Part shown: positions 18,664 through 25,844 of the stretch, piece by piece
How positions within the stretch are numbered: the first letter of the stretch is position 1
How the letters are laid out: every line of letters begins with the position of its first letter
From: Fretibacterium sp. OH1220_COT-178
Lineage (GTDB): Bacteria; Synergistota; Synergistia; Synergistales; Aminobacteriaceae
Length of the DNA: 40,521 nucleotides
Direction of reading: 5' to 3'
Assembly (NCBI RefSeq): GCF_003860125.1
Contig: NZ_RQYL01000035.1
Coordinates: forward strand, 1-40,521
Position numbers and translations under genes: made by a program
Notes under the pieces: model-generated
The model's input: the letters and a program-made list of their open reading frames with translations, nothing else
The model's database searches: none
Told to the model about the DNA's origin: nothing

Positions 18664-20382
18664 TTGGAGAAGGTTTGGAGAAAGCTTCTGAAGCATCTCC
18701 CCCTCTGCTCGGCTGAGGGCGGAGGCTGTACGGAGATCGCCGCCAGCGAACTGGTGCGGCTTGTAGGGGAGGATTCGGAACACCCGCACGCGACGGTGCT
18801 CCTGGTGCAGGAGCTCTTTTGCAAGGCCGGCCTTCTGGAGAGCGGCCGGCTGCGGGAGGGCGTCTGGCGCTTCGTCTCCTATCCCGCGCGTCTGTTCGCC
18901 TGCTCCCTGCTCGCACTTCTCGCGAGCGAGCAGGGACTTTTCTGGGAGGGGTTCTGGGCCGCGGGGATGAACGACGACATCTCTCGGCAGCACAAGGCGC
19001 TCCATGCCCTGGAGACCCTGCGCGACGAACGGACCGAGGCTTTCCCCATCCGAAGGACCTTCGTGGCCTGGGGGGTCATCCGGAGAGAGAGCCGCTTCAT
19101 CCTCAAGCGGCGGGAGAACCGTGAGGACGATCCCGACAATGCCCTTCACGGGAATTACGGTTTTCCCGGAGGACGGGTCAACCTTCGCGACCTGCAAAAC
19201 TGCGAGTCGGGGATGAGCGCCGAGCAAGGCCTCGAACTCCTCTATGGGTTGCCCGAGGCTCTGACGGCCGAGGAGGAAGCCCTTATCGACCGGGCGCTGG
19301 AGCACGCGCTCGTCCGAGAGCTGGAGGAGGAGCTCAGCCTGCAGCACAAGACTCATTACACCTTCACCCGGTCCGACTTTCAAAGGCCCCCGGCGACCTT
19401 CATCCATGGCGCCAACGCGCAGCACTGCCTGACCGAATGCCGTTTTACGCTCTTCGAAATCGCATTGACGCCTGCCGGAGACGCCCGGCTGGCCTCCACG
19501 GTAAGGGATGGAGAGCTCTTCTTTCTGGACGAGATGCAGACCCCCTGCCTGCCCGAACGCAAGGCGTTTCTGGACGATCAGAACGACGGGTTCCTGGACT
19601 GGCTGGAAAAACTGACCGACTCCGCCTCGTCCCTGCACCTCAAGCGCGCGGACCTGTCCCCGGGGCCCGGCGGAGGAGCTAAGGGGGAGGAGCCGCTCGA
19701 GGTGGTCCTTCCTTTAACCGTACAAGAACCGCTGATCCTCGGCGACTGCGAGATCACCTTGAGCGACCCGCAGTACGTCGATCTGTTGCTCCTCCTGGGT
19801 CTGGCGGTCCGGGCGGAGCCCCTCCCGCACCTTCAGGACGGCCCCGAACCAAGCCATTGGGGTTGGGTGCGCATGCAGGACCGAGAACTGCTCCTGCTGG
19901 CACAGAGGCTCAATCAGGAGGCAAGAAAAATCTGCGGAGTCCCTCCCCTGATGATTCAGGACTCGCTGTGCCGTCTGCGCGCGGGAGGAGACAACGTCTT
20001 TTTCAGCCCGGATCTCTTCAGCGCGGAGCTGCGCCAAGAGCAGCTTCTTCTGCGCCGGGGATCCCTGGACAGGCCGGGACTCCTCTATGTAGACGCCCAA
20101 ATCCATGCCTTGACGTTCTCCGGACCCAATTGGGCCCATCTGCAGCACCTGAAAAACGGTGAGAGCGATCGGGTATCCTACGACAACCTGCGCAAACTCA
20201 AGGACAAGAGCAACCGACGTCTGGACGACTTCGTCCGCCTCTGCGGGCTCCGTCAGCTGTACGCCCCCAAGGACGCCACGCTGAGCAGGGAATTGCAGGA
20301 GTTCCGGTTCGCCATCCGCATCATCGGAAGGGACGCACACAGCCCGGACAGCCCGTTCGACGGCCTCGGACGCAGGCGTTAG
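18664..20382 (+). CDS. Large Nudix-domain protein with an interrupted Nudix box
   Basis: The product is 572 residues, far longer than a usual Nudix hydrolase (about 150-200). Residues 1-110 look like a winged-helix-type region (ASELVRLVGEDSEHPHATVL, then a wing-like WRFVSYPARLF). The Nudix fold follows from about 128: RRTFVAWGVIRRESRFILKR, GNYGFPGGRV near 165 and HALVRELEEELSL near 214. In a usual Nudix box GG and REXXEE are about 13 residues apart; here an insert of roughly 40 residues lies between them, although the RELEEE helix is intact. Residues 320-572 are unassigned. The start is TTG, nine bases after GGGGAGG. Its stop lies about 240 bases before a cas-less CRISPR array. Substrate and role are unknown; a regulator that senses a nucleotide is one option. 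Confidence 0.78.
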   Translation: MEKVWRKLLKHLPLCSAEGGGCTEIAASELVRLVGEDSEHPHATVLLVQELFCKAGLLESGRLREGVWRFVSYPARLFACSLLALLASEQGLFWEGFWAAGMNDDISRQHKALHALETLRDERTEAFPIRRTFVAWGVIRRESRFILKRRENREDDPDNALHGNYGFPGGRVNLRDLQNCESGMSAEQGLELLYGLPEALTAEEEALIDRALEHALVRELEEELSLQHKTHYTFTRSDFQRPPATFIHGANAQHCLTECRFTLFEIALTPAGDARLASTVRDGELFFLDEMQTPCLPERKAFLDDQNDGFLDWLEKLTDSASSLHLKRADLSPGPGGGAKGEEPLEVVLPLTVQEPLILGDCEITLSDPQYVDLLLLLGLAVRAEPLPHLQDGPEPSHWGWVRMQDRELLLLAQRLNQEARKICGVPPLMIQDSLCRLRAGGDNVFFSPDLFSAELRQEQLLLRRGSLDRPGLLYVDAQIHALTFSGPNWAHLQHLKNGESDRVSYDNLRKLKDKSNRRLDDFVRLCGLRQLYAPKDATLSRELQEFRFAIRIIGRDAHSPDSPFDGLGRRR

Positions 20383-20621
20383 CGAAAACGAATTTCCCGT
20401 GAGGTTATCCCCAAAACATCGAAAAGGGCGCCGGCCCGATTTGATTCGGGTGCGCCATGCACGTGCACCATGCGGCGTTCTCCTCTAGGTCCGCAGGGCC
20501 GGCCTGGCCGAGGAGGAGCCCGCGGCATAAGTTTCGGCGGCGGGCAAGAGGGGGGCCGTACGGATCCAGGCCGGAAGGAACGGACCAGGCTGCAGGGCAG
20601 AGCCTCCCTCCGACAGGCGGT
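20383..20621. other. Gap between the Nudix gene and the CRISPR array
   Basis: I see no gene here. Short inverted repeats occur (for example around 20426-20458), but no terminator with a T-run. If the array is read on the minus strand, this is its trailer side. Confidence 0.4.
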
Positions 20622-20982
20622 GCTTCCACCCCTATATCAGGAAGACTGAGCTGGCAACAATAGCGGCCCAGTTCCAATGTTATGGGTTTCCATCCCTGCA
20701 ATCAGGAATATTGAGATGCGGGGCGAATCCTCGCGACGGCGCGGGCTGACATGTTTCCATCCCTGCAATCAGGAATATTGAGTCCTTCCTGCGGCGGCGT
20801 TCTTCCTTCCACGTCTCGAGTTTCCATCCCTGCAATCAGGAATATTGAGGCCCGGCAGGGAGCGGAAAAACATACGGTGCGCTGCGTTTCCATCCCTGCA
20901 ATCAGGAATATTGAGTGTGCCGGAGCTCCCGTGCATTGGTGGTCATCACAAGGTTTCCATCCCTGCAATCAGGAATATTGAG
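20622..20982 (-). CRISPR. Cas-less CRISPR array: five identical 30-bp repeats plus one degenerate repeat
   Basis: Identical repeats lie at 20686-20715, 20753-20782, 20820-20849, 20886-20915 and 20953-20982. Spacers are 37, 37, 36 and 37 bases. A degenerate 29-base copy lies at 20622-20650 with a 35-base spacer. On the minus strand the repeat runs from CTCAATATTCC to GGGATGGAAAC; the GAAAC end is typical of type I and III repeats and would give a 5' handle like ATGGAAAC. An internal CCTG-ATTG-CAGG hairpin supports this reading. The degenerate copy at the low-coordinate end marks the trailer, so both clues put the leader above 20982 and transcription on the minus strand. No cas gene is present in the window, so any interference must use Cas proteins from elsewhere. 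Confidence 0.95.
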
Positions 20983-21204
20983 CGATCGAGGCAGGCAGCA
21001 ACCGGATCGGCAAATTCCAATCCGCTGATCGGCGGCGGAACGGAAAATGTTCGTCTCCTCCGTAAAACCCTGTGGCTCCGCATTTTGGAGGCAAATTTTG
21101 GAGGCAAAGAAGGCGCCGCGTCGACCACCGGCACTGCAAACGCCGTCGGGGGTCGACGCGGACCTCAGGATGCAAGGTCGTGCCTCAAAACTTTCGGAAA
21201 GGGC
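20983..21204 (-). promoter_or_regulatory. Presumed CRISPR leader region
   Basis: This region lies at the leader side of the array. It holds a perfect tandem repeat of ATTTTGGAGGCAA (21082-21094 and 21095-21107). It also holds an inverted repeat CCGCGTCGACC/GGTCGACGCGG (21116-21126 and 21151-21161) whose loop can pair further. It is not notably AT-rich and no clear promoter is seen, which is unusual for an active leader. It contains no gene. Confidence 0.45.
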
Positions 21205-21435
21205 CTATCGGTCCTCCAGCTCCAGGTCGCTCCGGATCGCATCCGCGGCAAACGTGCCCATTCGGTCTCCCTTGGTCAGCCCGGAGGTACGGGCGGCATC
21301 GTTGTAGTTCTCCAGCTCCTCCAGATACCGTTCGAGCGCGTCCACCAAGTAGTCCTCCCGCGTCTTGTCCGCATCCCGCGCCAGGGCATCCAACCGACTC
21401 TCCAGCTCGGGCGGCAGGTTCAAGATGATCGACAT
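21205..21435 (-). CDS. Orphan RelB/CopG-like ribbon-helix-helix antitoxin-type protein
   Basis: The product has 76 residues. MSIILNLPPELESRLDALA is the beta strand and first helix of a ribbon-helix-helix fold; KTREDYLVDALERYLEELE forms the second helix. The tail ends in ESDLELED-like acidic residues as in RelB/DinJ-type antitoxins that wrap a toxin. Such proteins repress their own promoter with the toxin. No toxin gene lies on either side: ogt is upstream and the CRISPR leader downstream. GGAGGGAG lies about 6 bases before the ATG at 21435. In-frame codons extend upstream to 21540, but that part overlaps the ogt end and the promoter. It may be an antitoxin remnant or a stand-alone regulator. 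Confidence 0.82.
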   Translation of the reverse strand: MSIILNLPPELESRLDALARDADKTREDYLVDALERYLEELENYNDAARTSGLTKGDRMGTFAADAIRSDLELEDR

Positions 21436-21472
21436 CCGTACTCCCTCCTCCCGGTTGAATTTTCCAAGTATT

Positions 21473-21501
21473 ATTGTAGAGGTTCCGGCAAGGACGCGCA
21501 A
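21473..21501 (-). promoter_or_regulatory. Candidate promoter for the RHH gene
   Basis: On the minus strand TTGCGC (21496-21501) and TACAAT (21473-21478) are separated by 17 bases. The predicted start lies about 30 bases before the ATG at 21435. This implies that the RHH gene, and perhaps the array behind it, can be expressed apart from ogt. Confidence 0.5.
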
Positions 21502-21536
21502 GCGCGGTTCTCCCGAGGCGTTCAGGGGGCCCCCTC

Positions 21537-22028
21537 TCACGCCTCCAACCGGACCCCTTCGATCTCCAGGAGCCTTCGTTTGACCTCGAGCCCTCCGCCA
21601 AACCCGACCAGCCCGCCGTCCGCCCCCACAACCCGATGACAGGGCACGAAGATGGACAAGGGATTGCGGCGGTTGGCCCCGCCCACGGCCCGAACGGCCC
21701 TGGGGCTGCCGATCCGGGCCGCGATCTGACCGTAGGTCCGCGTCTCGCCGTAGGGGATCGTCAAAAGCGCGTTCCAGGTTCGGAGCTGAAAGTCCGTCCC
21801 CTCCATCCGGAGCGGGACGTCGAAGCGCCTCCGCTCCCGGCGGAAATACCCCATGAGCTGCCGGGCCACCTCCCCCAGCAGGGGGCTCTCGCCCCGCACC
21901 GCTCCATAGGGGAGCGTAGCGCTTCCCTCGTCCCCAAAATGCACGGCGACAAGGGCATCCTCGTCGGCGACCAAGGTCAGAGGGCCAATAACCGTCGTCA
22001 TGACATGAAAAAGACTTTGTCTCGACAT
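21537..22028 (-). CDS. ogt: Methylated-DNA--[protein]-cysteine S-methyltransferase
   Basis: The product has 163 residues, the size of Ogt/MGMT suicide DNA-repair proteins that move a methyl group from O6-methylguanine to a cysteine. The helix-turn-helix part reads TFQLRTWNALLTIPYGETRT-like and YGQIAARIGSPRAVRAVGGA. The active-site motif is PCHRVVG (Cys near residue 130) and a conserved GFGGGLEVKRRLLEIE closes the domain. GGGAGG lies about 11 bases before the ATG at 22028. An alternative ATG at 22001 would start at TTVIGPLTL. The chosen start codon sits inside a small hairpin (22009-22037). The gene follows the corrinoid protein gene by 39 bases and probably belongs to its operon. Confidence 0.93.
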   Translation of the reverse strand: MSRQSLFHVMTTVIGPLTLVADEDALVAVHFGDEGSATLPYGAVRGESPLLGEVARQLMGYFRRERRRFDVPLRMEGTDFQLRTWNALLTIPYGETRTYGQIAARIGSPRAVRAVGGANRRNPLSIFVPCHRVVGADGGLVGFGGGLEVKRRLLEIEGVRLEA

Positions 22029-22037
22029 TTGTCTTTT
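22009..22037 (-). promoter_or_regulatory. Hairpin enclosing the ogt start codon
   Basis: On the minus strand AAAAGAC and GTCTTTT flank an inner TGTC-GA-GACA stem, giving two stacked stems in 29 bases. The ogt ATG lies in the inner part. It could reduce initiation; this is inferred from base pairing alone. Confidence 0.35.
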
Positions 22038-22067
22038 CGCCTCCCTATCCTCCGCATTCTTCCATTC

Positions 22068-22745
22068 TCAAGCGTTTGGCCCCCTCTCAGATGTCCTGCC
22101 CCGTCCCACGGCGTCGCGCCGCTCCAAGGCCAGCCGGATCCGCTCCACGCTCTCGAAGACGTTGGGCCCCCAGACGTCGGCGCCGATCTCCCGGGACCAC
22201 TCGCCGGAGGTAGAGGCCCCCCCGATGGAGACAAGGTACTCCTGACGGTCCCCCGACTCCTCCAGAAGTCGGATGAAGTCCGCCTGGAAGACCAAAGTGG
22301 AGGAAAGCAGGGTCGAGAGTCCCACCACATCCGCGCGATGCTCCCGGGCGGCGGCCAAAAAAGCCTCCGGGGCAACGTCCGTCCCCAGGTCCACAACCCG
22401 AAACCCACCGATGCGAAGGGCTACGACCAGAAGATTCTTTCCGATGTCGTGGAAATCCCCCTGAACCGTGCCAACGACAGCCGTATAGGCCGAGGCATCC
22501 CCGCCGGGCTCCAATCTTCCCTCCAGACGGTCCATCACCTGGGCGAAGGCATCCCCCGCCAGGATGAGATCGGGCAGAAAGGCCCGATAATCCTCGAATC
22601 GACGTCCCAACTCCGCAAGCTCCTCGGCCAGGACGCCGACGAGGTCCCGGGCGGAGACCCCCTCGGACAAGAGAAGCTCCGCCTCCACCAAAGCGCCGTC
22701 GCCGTCTCCCTCCAGAACGCAGGCGCACAGCCTGTCCATCAACAT
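22068..22745 (-). CDS. Corrinoid (cobalamin-binding) protein of the MtaC/MtbC type
   Basis: The product has 225 residues. An N-terminal helical cap (about 1-85) is followed by a Rossmann-like B12 domain. The signature GDFHDIGKN near residue 98 contains the DxHxxG motif whose His ligates cobalt; STLLSSTL and IGGASTSGEW near 171 are the other two conserved loops. Such proteins carry a methyl group between a substrate-specific methyltransferase and a second acceptor. No methyltransferase or reactivating protein is encoded beside it. GGAGGAGG lies before the ATG at 22745. The gene begins 43 bases after the giant regulator and is followed by ogt, so the three are likely co-transcribed. It may serve a methyltransferase encoded elsewhere, or act as a B12-dependent sensor. 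Confidence 0.9.
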   Translation of the reverse strand: MLMDRLCACVLEGDGDGALVEAELLLSEGVSARDLVGVLAEELAELGRRFEDYRAFLPDLILAGDAFAQVMDRLEGRLEPGGDASAYTAVVGTVQGDFHDIGKNLLVVALRIGGFRVVDLGTDVAPEAFLAAAREHRADVVGLSTLLSSTLVFQADFIRLLEESGDRQEYLVSIGGASTSGEWSREIGADVWGPNVFESVERIRLALERRDAVGRGRTSERGPNA

Positions 22746-22788
22746 AGCGCCTCCTCCGGGGGCATTCCGCGCCTCAGACGGCCCGACA

Positions 22789-25740
22789 TCAGGAATTGTG
22801 CCATCCTATCCTACTCCTCAGTTCCGCCCAGCGGCGTTCGTAGCTCCTCCGCCCCTCGCCCAGGTAGCGCCTCCGGAACCCCTCGGGGACATCCGGAATC
22901 CGGCGAAGAAGCTCGGATTTAGCCCAGTCGAGAATCCCCGCCCAGAGCGGGCGCCTCTGCTCCTCGACAAGCCCCTCGGCAAGCTCGAAACGCCTGCCGC
23001 CCGCCTCCCAATCGCCCCCGAGGGCATCCAGAAGGGCCATCAGGCTGAAGGCGAACCCGCCGCCCTGCAACGCATTTCTTCGCTCCGCGTACAGGAGGTC
23101 CTCCAGCTTGAACATACGCTCCAGAAAGGCTCTGGCCCCCACCAGATCGTCCTGAAGGAGAGCGCAATAGGCCGCTTTGGAGAACGAAAGGCCCAGCCCC
23201 GGATAGAGCCCCAGCCCCTCGCCCATGTCCACGCAGCACTCGTAATGCCGGAGCGCTGCGGCGGCGTCCCCTTGTGCAAGCCGAAGGTCGCCCCTGAAAT
23301 GCTCCGCCGCGATCAGGGACACCGTATAACTGGGCCCCGTCTCCTCCAGCTTCTCGAACACCCGCGCGGACATCTGCAGCAGTCGTTCGACGTGCGTCCT
23401 CTCCCCCTTCAGAATGTTGCCGATGGCGATGAAGCGCAGGGACGCGCCCGCCCAGAGCTCCAGATGCCGGTTCAGGGCCAGGCGATAGAGGTTGCGGGCC
23501 CAGGGAAGAAGGCGAGCCCCATCGTCCGTCTGGATGGCGAGGTAACAGAGCTGACCGTAAGCGGCGGCGACGGCCTCGTCCTCCTCGGTCCGCAGGGCCA
23601 TCCTCAGCCCCTCCTCCAGGATCTGCCGGGCCCCCTCGTAATCGCCGCTCCACCAGAGATACCCCCCCTTCAGGATCGACCAGTCCCGCTCGGCCCGCAG
23701 AGTGGCCGGCGAACGGCCGGATCGGCGGACGATGCGGTCGATCAGCTGGCGCGTCTCCTCCAGAGCTCGACGCGTCCATACGTAATCCTCGGCCTTGGGG
23801 ATGTGCCGGGCCAGGTCCGCGTCGCTCAGGGCGGGGAAGACCTCGTGCACGGCTTGAAAGTGGAGCTTCAACTCGCCGAGCCGCCAGAAAAGCTCCTCCT
23901 CGCCGAGCCCCGCCTCCCGGCTGTGGAGGACCAGACGGGCAAAGACCGGCCGGTTGCGGTAGAGCAGCGCGGGGTTCCACCCCCGCAGCACCTCGACGTT
24001 GCGTCTGTGCAGGGCGACGCGCAAGGACTCCGACATCCGCTCAAGAAGCGCCTCCCGGATCTTGGAGTGCGTGAAATAGTAGCTGACGTCCCCGTTTTCC
24101 TCGTTCTTCTCCCTCAAAAAACCGTGGATCCGGACCCTGTCGTGGAGCTCCGAAATCCTCAGTGGAGGGAGGTTCAGAGCCTCCGCGGACTCGAGCATCG
24201 AGACGGGACCAGGCGAGATGGCGAGCGCCTCCAGAAAAGCCCGCTCTTCGGGGTCCAAGAGCTCGATGCGCGAGGCGAACGGATTCTTGGAGGGAACGAG
24301 CGACTGCCCGGAACGCTCCTCCTGAGGAGGACAAAGGAGGGATCGGATAAAGAAAGGGTTGCCCTCGGTCTTGTCGTAGACCTCGCGGACCTCCTCGCGA
24401 GACCACTGCCGATCGGGGCGGAGGAGCCGACAGATCCGCTCGGTCTGCTCCGGGCTGAAGCGCTCGAGCGGTATCTCGCATACAGCAAAAGGCTCGTTCT
24501 CCAGGGAGGTGCGCGCCATGAAGAGGGATCGCGCCTCCCCGTATCCCGAGACGAGGACGTGTCGGGGCAGCGCGTGGTTCCACAGGAACATCTCCAGGAT
24601 CATCCACGATGCCTCGTCCATCCACTGGATGTTCTCCAGGGCAAAAAGCCTGGGCGCCTCCCCGGGCCGACTCGCCGCCTCCTCGTAGACGAGCTCCGCA
24701 ACGCGGGCACAGGCCAACTCCGTAAAGAAAACGTTCTTATCGTCCGAAAAGAGCTTTTGATCCCGTTTGCGGAACATCTGCACAAAGGGAACCATGGGCC
24801 GGGTACGCTCCTCCTGGGTGAAGCGCACCGAGCAGCAGTTCCAGCCATTGGCCGAGAGACGCGAGACGATCTCCTGGACAAAAGCCCCTTTGCCAATCCC
24901 CTCCTCACCCCAGACGAACCCGCAGGAGGACCGCCCCTCCTCCCCGGCGGAGCAGAAGAAGTCCAGCATTTTGAGTATCTCCCCGGAGCGTTCCAGGGGG
25001 TTCTCGGCCGTTGCGGCCTCGAAGGCCATCAGGGGGGCGGGGACCGTCCGGCGCTTCAGCAGCAGGTCGCTCGACAGAAGCTCGGAACGCTGGCCGAGTT
25101 CTCCCTCGACGCGGCTCGCAAAGCTCCGCGCGGTCCGGACCGCATCCACCTTCCGCCCCAAACGGATGTAGAGGCGGACCAGTTCGCCGTGAATCTTCTC
25201 GTCGTAGGGTTCGAGCTCGGCAATTTTCTCGCAGCAGCGTACCGCCTCCTCCATTCGGACGGACACACCGTGCGTGAGTTCACGCCGGAACCGCTGCCGC
25301 AGCCGATCCGCCAGCAATGCCCGATACGCCTCCCGCTTCGGCAGGAGCCAGTCGGAGAAAGAGGGCCACTCCTCGATATCGGCCAAGTCCATAAAGGGCT
25401 CGAAAAGCGGAACGAGCCGTTCCCATTCCAGGGAGCCCACCCGGTCCAGGAGATCGAGATCCCTCTCGATCCTGACATCCGGGGCCAGCGACAGGACGCC
25501 CCGGCTGTCCGAAAGCAGGGGCAAAACACCCCGGACGCAGCTGAGAGCGTTGCTGAGGTTGCGCCTGCCCGCCTCGGGCGATTTGTCCCCCCAGAGAAGG
25601 GAACAGACCCTGTCCCGGGACATCGTTCCCTCCTCGACGAGCAGAAGGGCCAGAATACGCGCCTTGAGGAAGGGAAAAGAGGCCTTGACGCCATCGACAA
25701 AAAGTTCGGGCACGCCCAAAAAACGGGCCTTGTACTCCAC
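22789..25740 (-). CDS. SARP/BTAD-type transcriptional regulator with ATPase and TPR regions
   Basis: The product is about 983 residues. Residues 1-95 form an OmpR-like winged helix (LKARILALLLVEEGTMSRDR, LLWGDKSPEAGRRNLSNAL), and about 100-250 form a BTAD domain of helical repeats. An AAA_16/STAND-like ATPase region follows. Its Walker A is degenerate (VWGEEGIGKGAFV near 278, with Gly where Ser/Thr is expected) and its Walker B-like segment reads LENIQWMDEAS. TPR-like helices fill about 620-970 (for example WWSGDYEGARQILEEGLRMA). These proteins usually activate neighbouring genes in response to a ligand. Its closeness to a corrinoid protein suggests control of a methyl-transfer pathway, which is inference. 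The GTG at 25740 has GGAGG about 9 bases upstream; the GTG at 25746 lies too close to it. Confidence 0.83.
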   Translation of the reverse strand: MEYKARFLGVPELFVDGVKASFPFLKARILALLLVEEGTMSRDRVCSLLWGDKSPEAGRRNLSNALSCVRGVLPLLSDSRGVLSLAPDVRIERDLDLLDRVGSLEWERLVPLFEPFMDLADIEEWPSFSDWLLPKREAYRALLADRLRQRFRRELTHGVSVRMEEAVRCCEKIAELEPYDEKIHGELVRLYIRLGRKVDAVRTARSFASRVEGELGQRSELLSSDLLLKRRTVPAPLMAFEAATAENPLERSGEILKMLDFFCSAGEEGRSSCGFVWGEEGIGKGAFVQEIVSRLSANGWNCCSVRFTQEERTRPMVPFVQMFRKRDQKLFSDDKNVFFTELACARVAELVYEEAASRPGEAPRLFALENIQWMDEASWMILEMFLWNHALPRHVLVSGYGEARSLFMARTSLENEPFAVCEIPLERFSPEQTERICRLLRPDRQWSREEVREVYDKTEGNPFFIRSLLCPPQEERSGQSLVPSKNPFASRIELLDPEERAFLEALAISPGPVSMLESAEALNLPPLRISELHDRVRIHGFLREKNEENGDVSYYFTHSKIREALLERMSESLRVALHRRNVEVLRGWNPALLYRNRPVFARLVLHSREAGLGEEELFWRLGELKLHFQAVHEVFPALSDADLARHIPKAEDYVWTRRALEETRQLIDRIVRRSGRSPATLRAERDWSILKGGYLWWSGDYEGARQILEEGLRMALRTEEDEAVAAAYGQLCYLAIQTDDGARLLPWARNLYRLALNRHLELWAGASLRFIAIGNILKGERTHVERLLQMSARVFEKLEETGPSYTVSLIAAEHFRGDLRLAQGDAAAALRHYECCVDMGEGLGLYPGLGLSFSKAAYCALLQDDLVGARAFLERMFKLEDLLYAERRNALQGGGFAFSLMALLDALGGDWEAGGRRFELAEGLVEEQRRPLWAGILDWAKSELLRRIPDVPEGFRRRYLGEGRRSYERRWAELRSRIGWHNS

Positions 25741-25844
25741 CGGCACCCCTCCCCGGATTCCCCAGAAAATTCAGGCCGACCGACACCGGCACGCCCCCGG
25801 AAAATCGCCGTGGCGCGACGCCCGGCGGCGCCCAGCATGCGGCG

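Noticed and set aside
20702-21134. Short open frames that run through the CRISPR repeats on both strands
   Set aside because: Their repeated peptides come from the repeats themselves. The regular spacing and identical 30-base units show an array, not a protein repeat.
18664-21435. A complete CRISPR-Cas locus with the Nudix protein as a Cas protein
   Set aside because: No cas1, cas2, cas3, cas10 or repeat-associated nuclease motif is present in any frame; the Nudix-array link is positional only.
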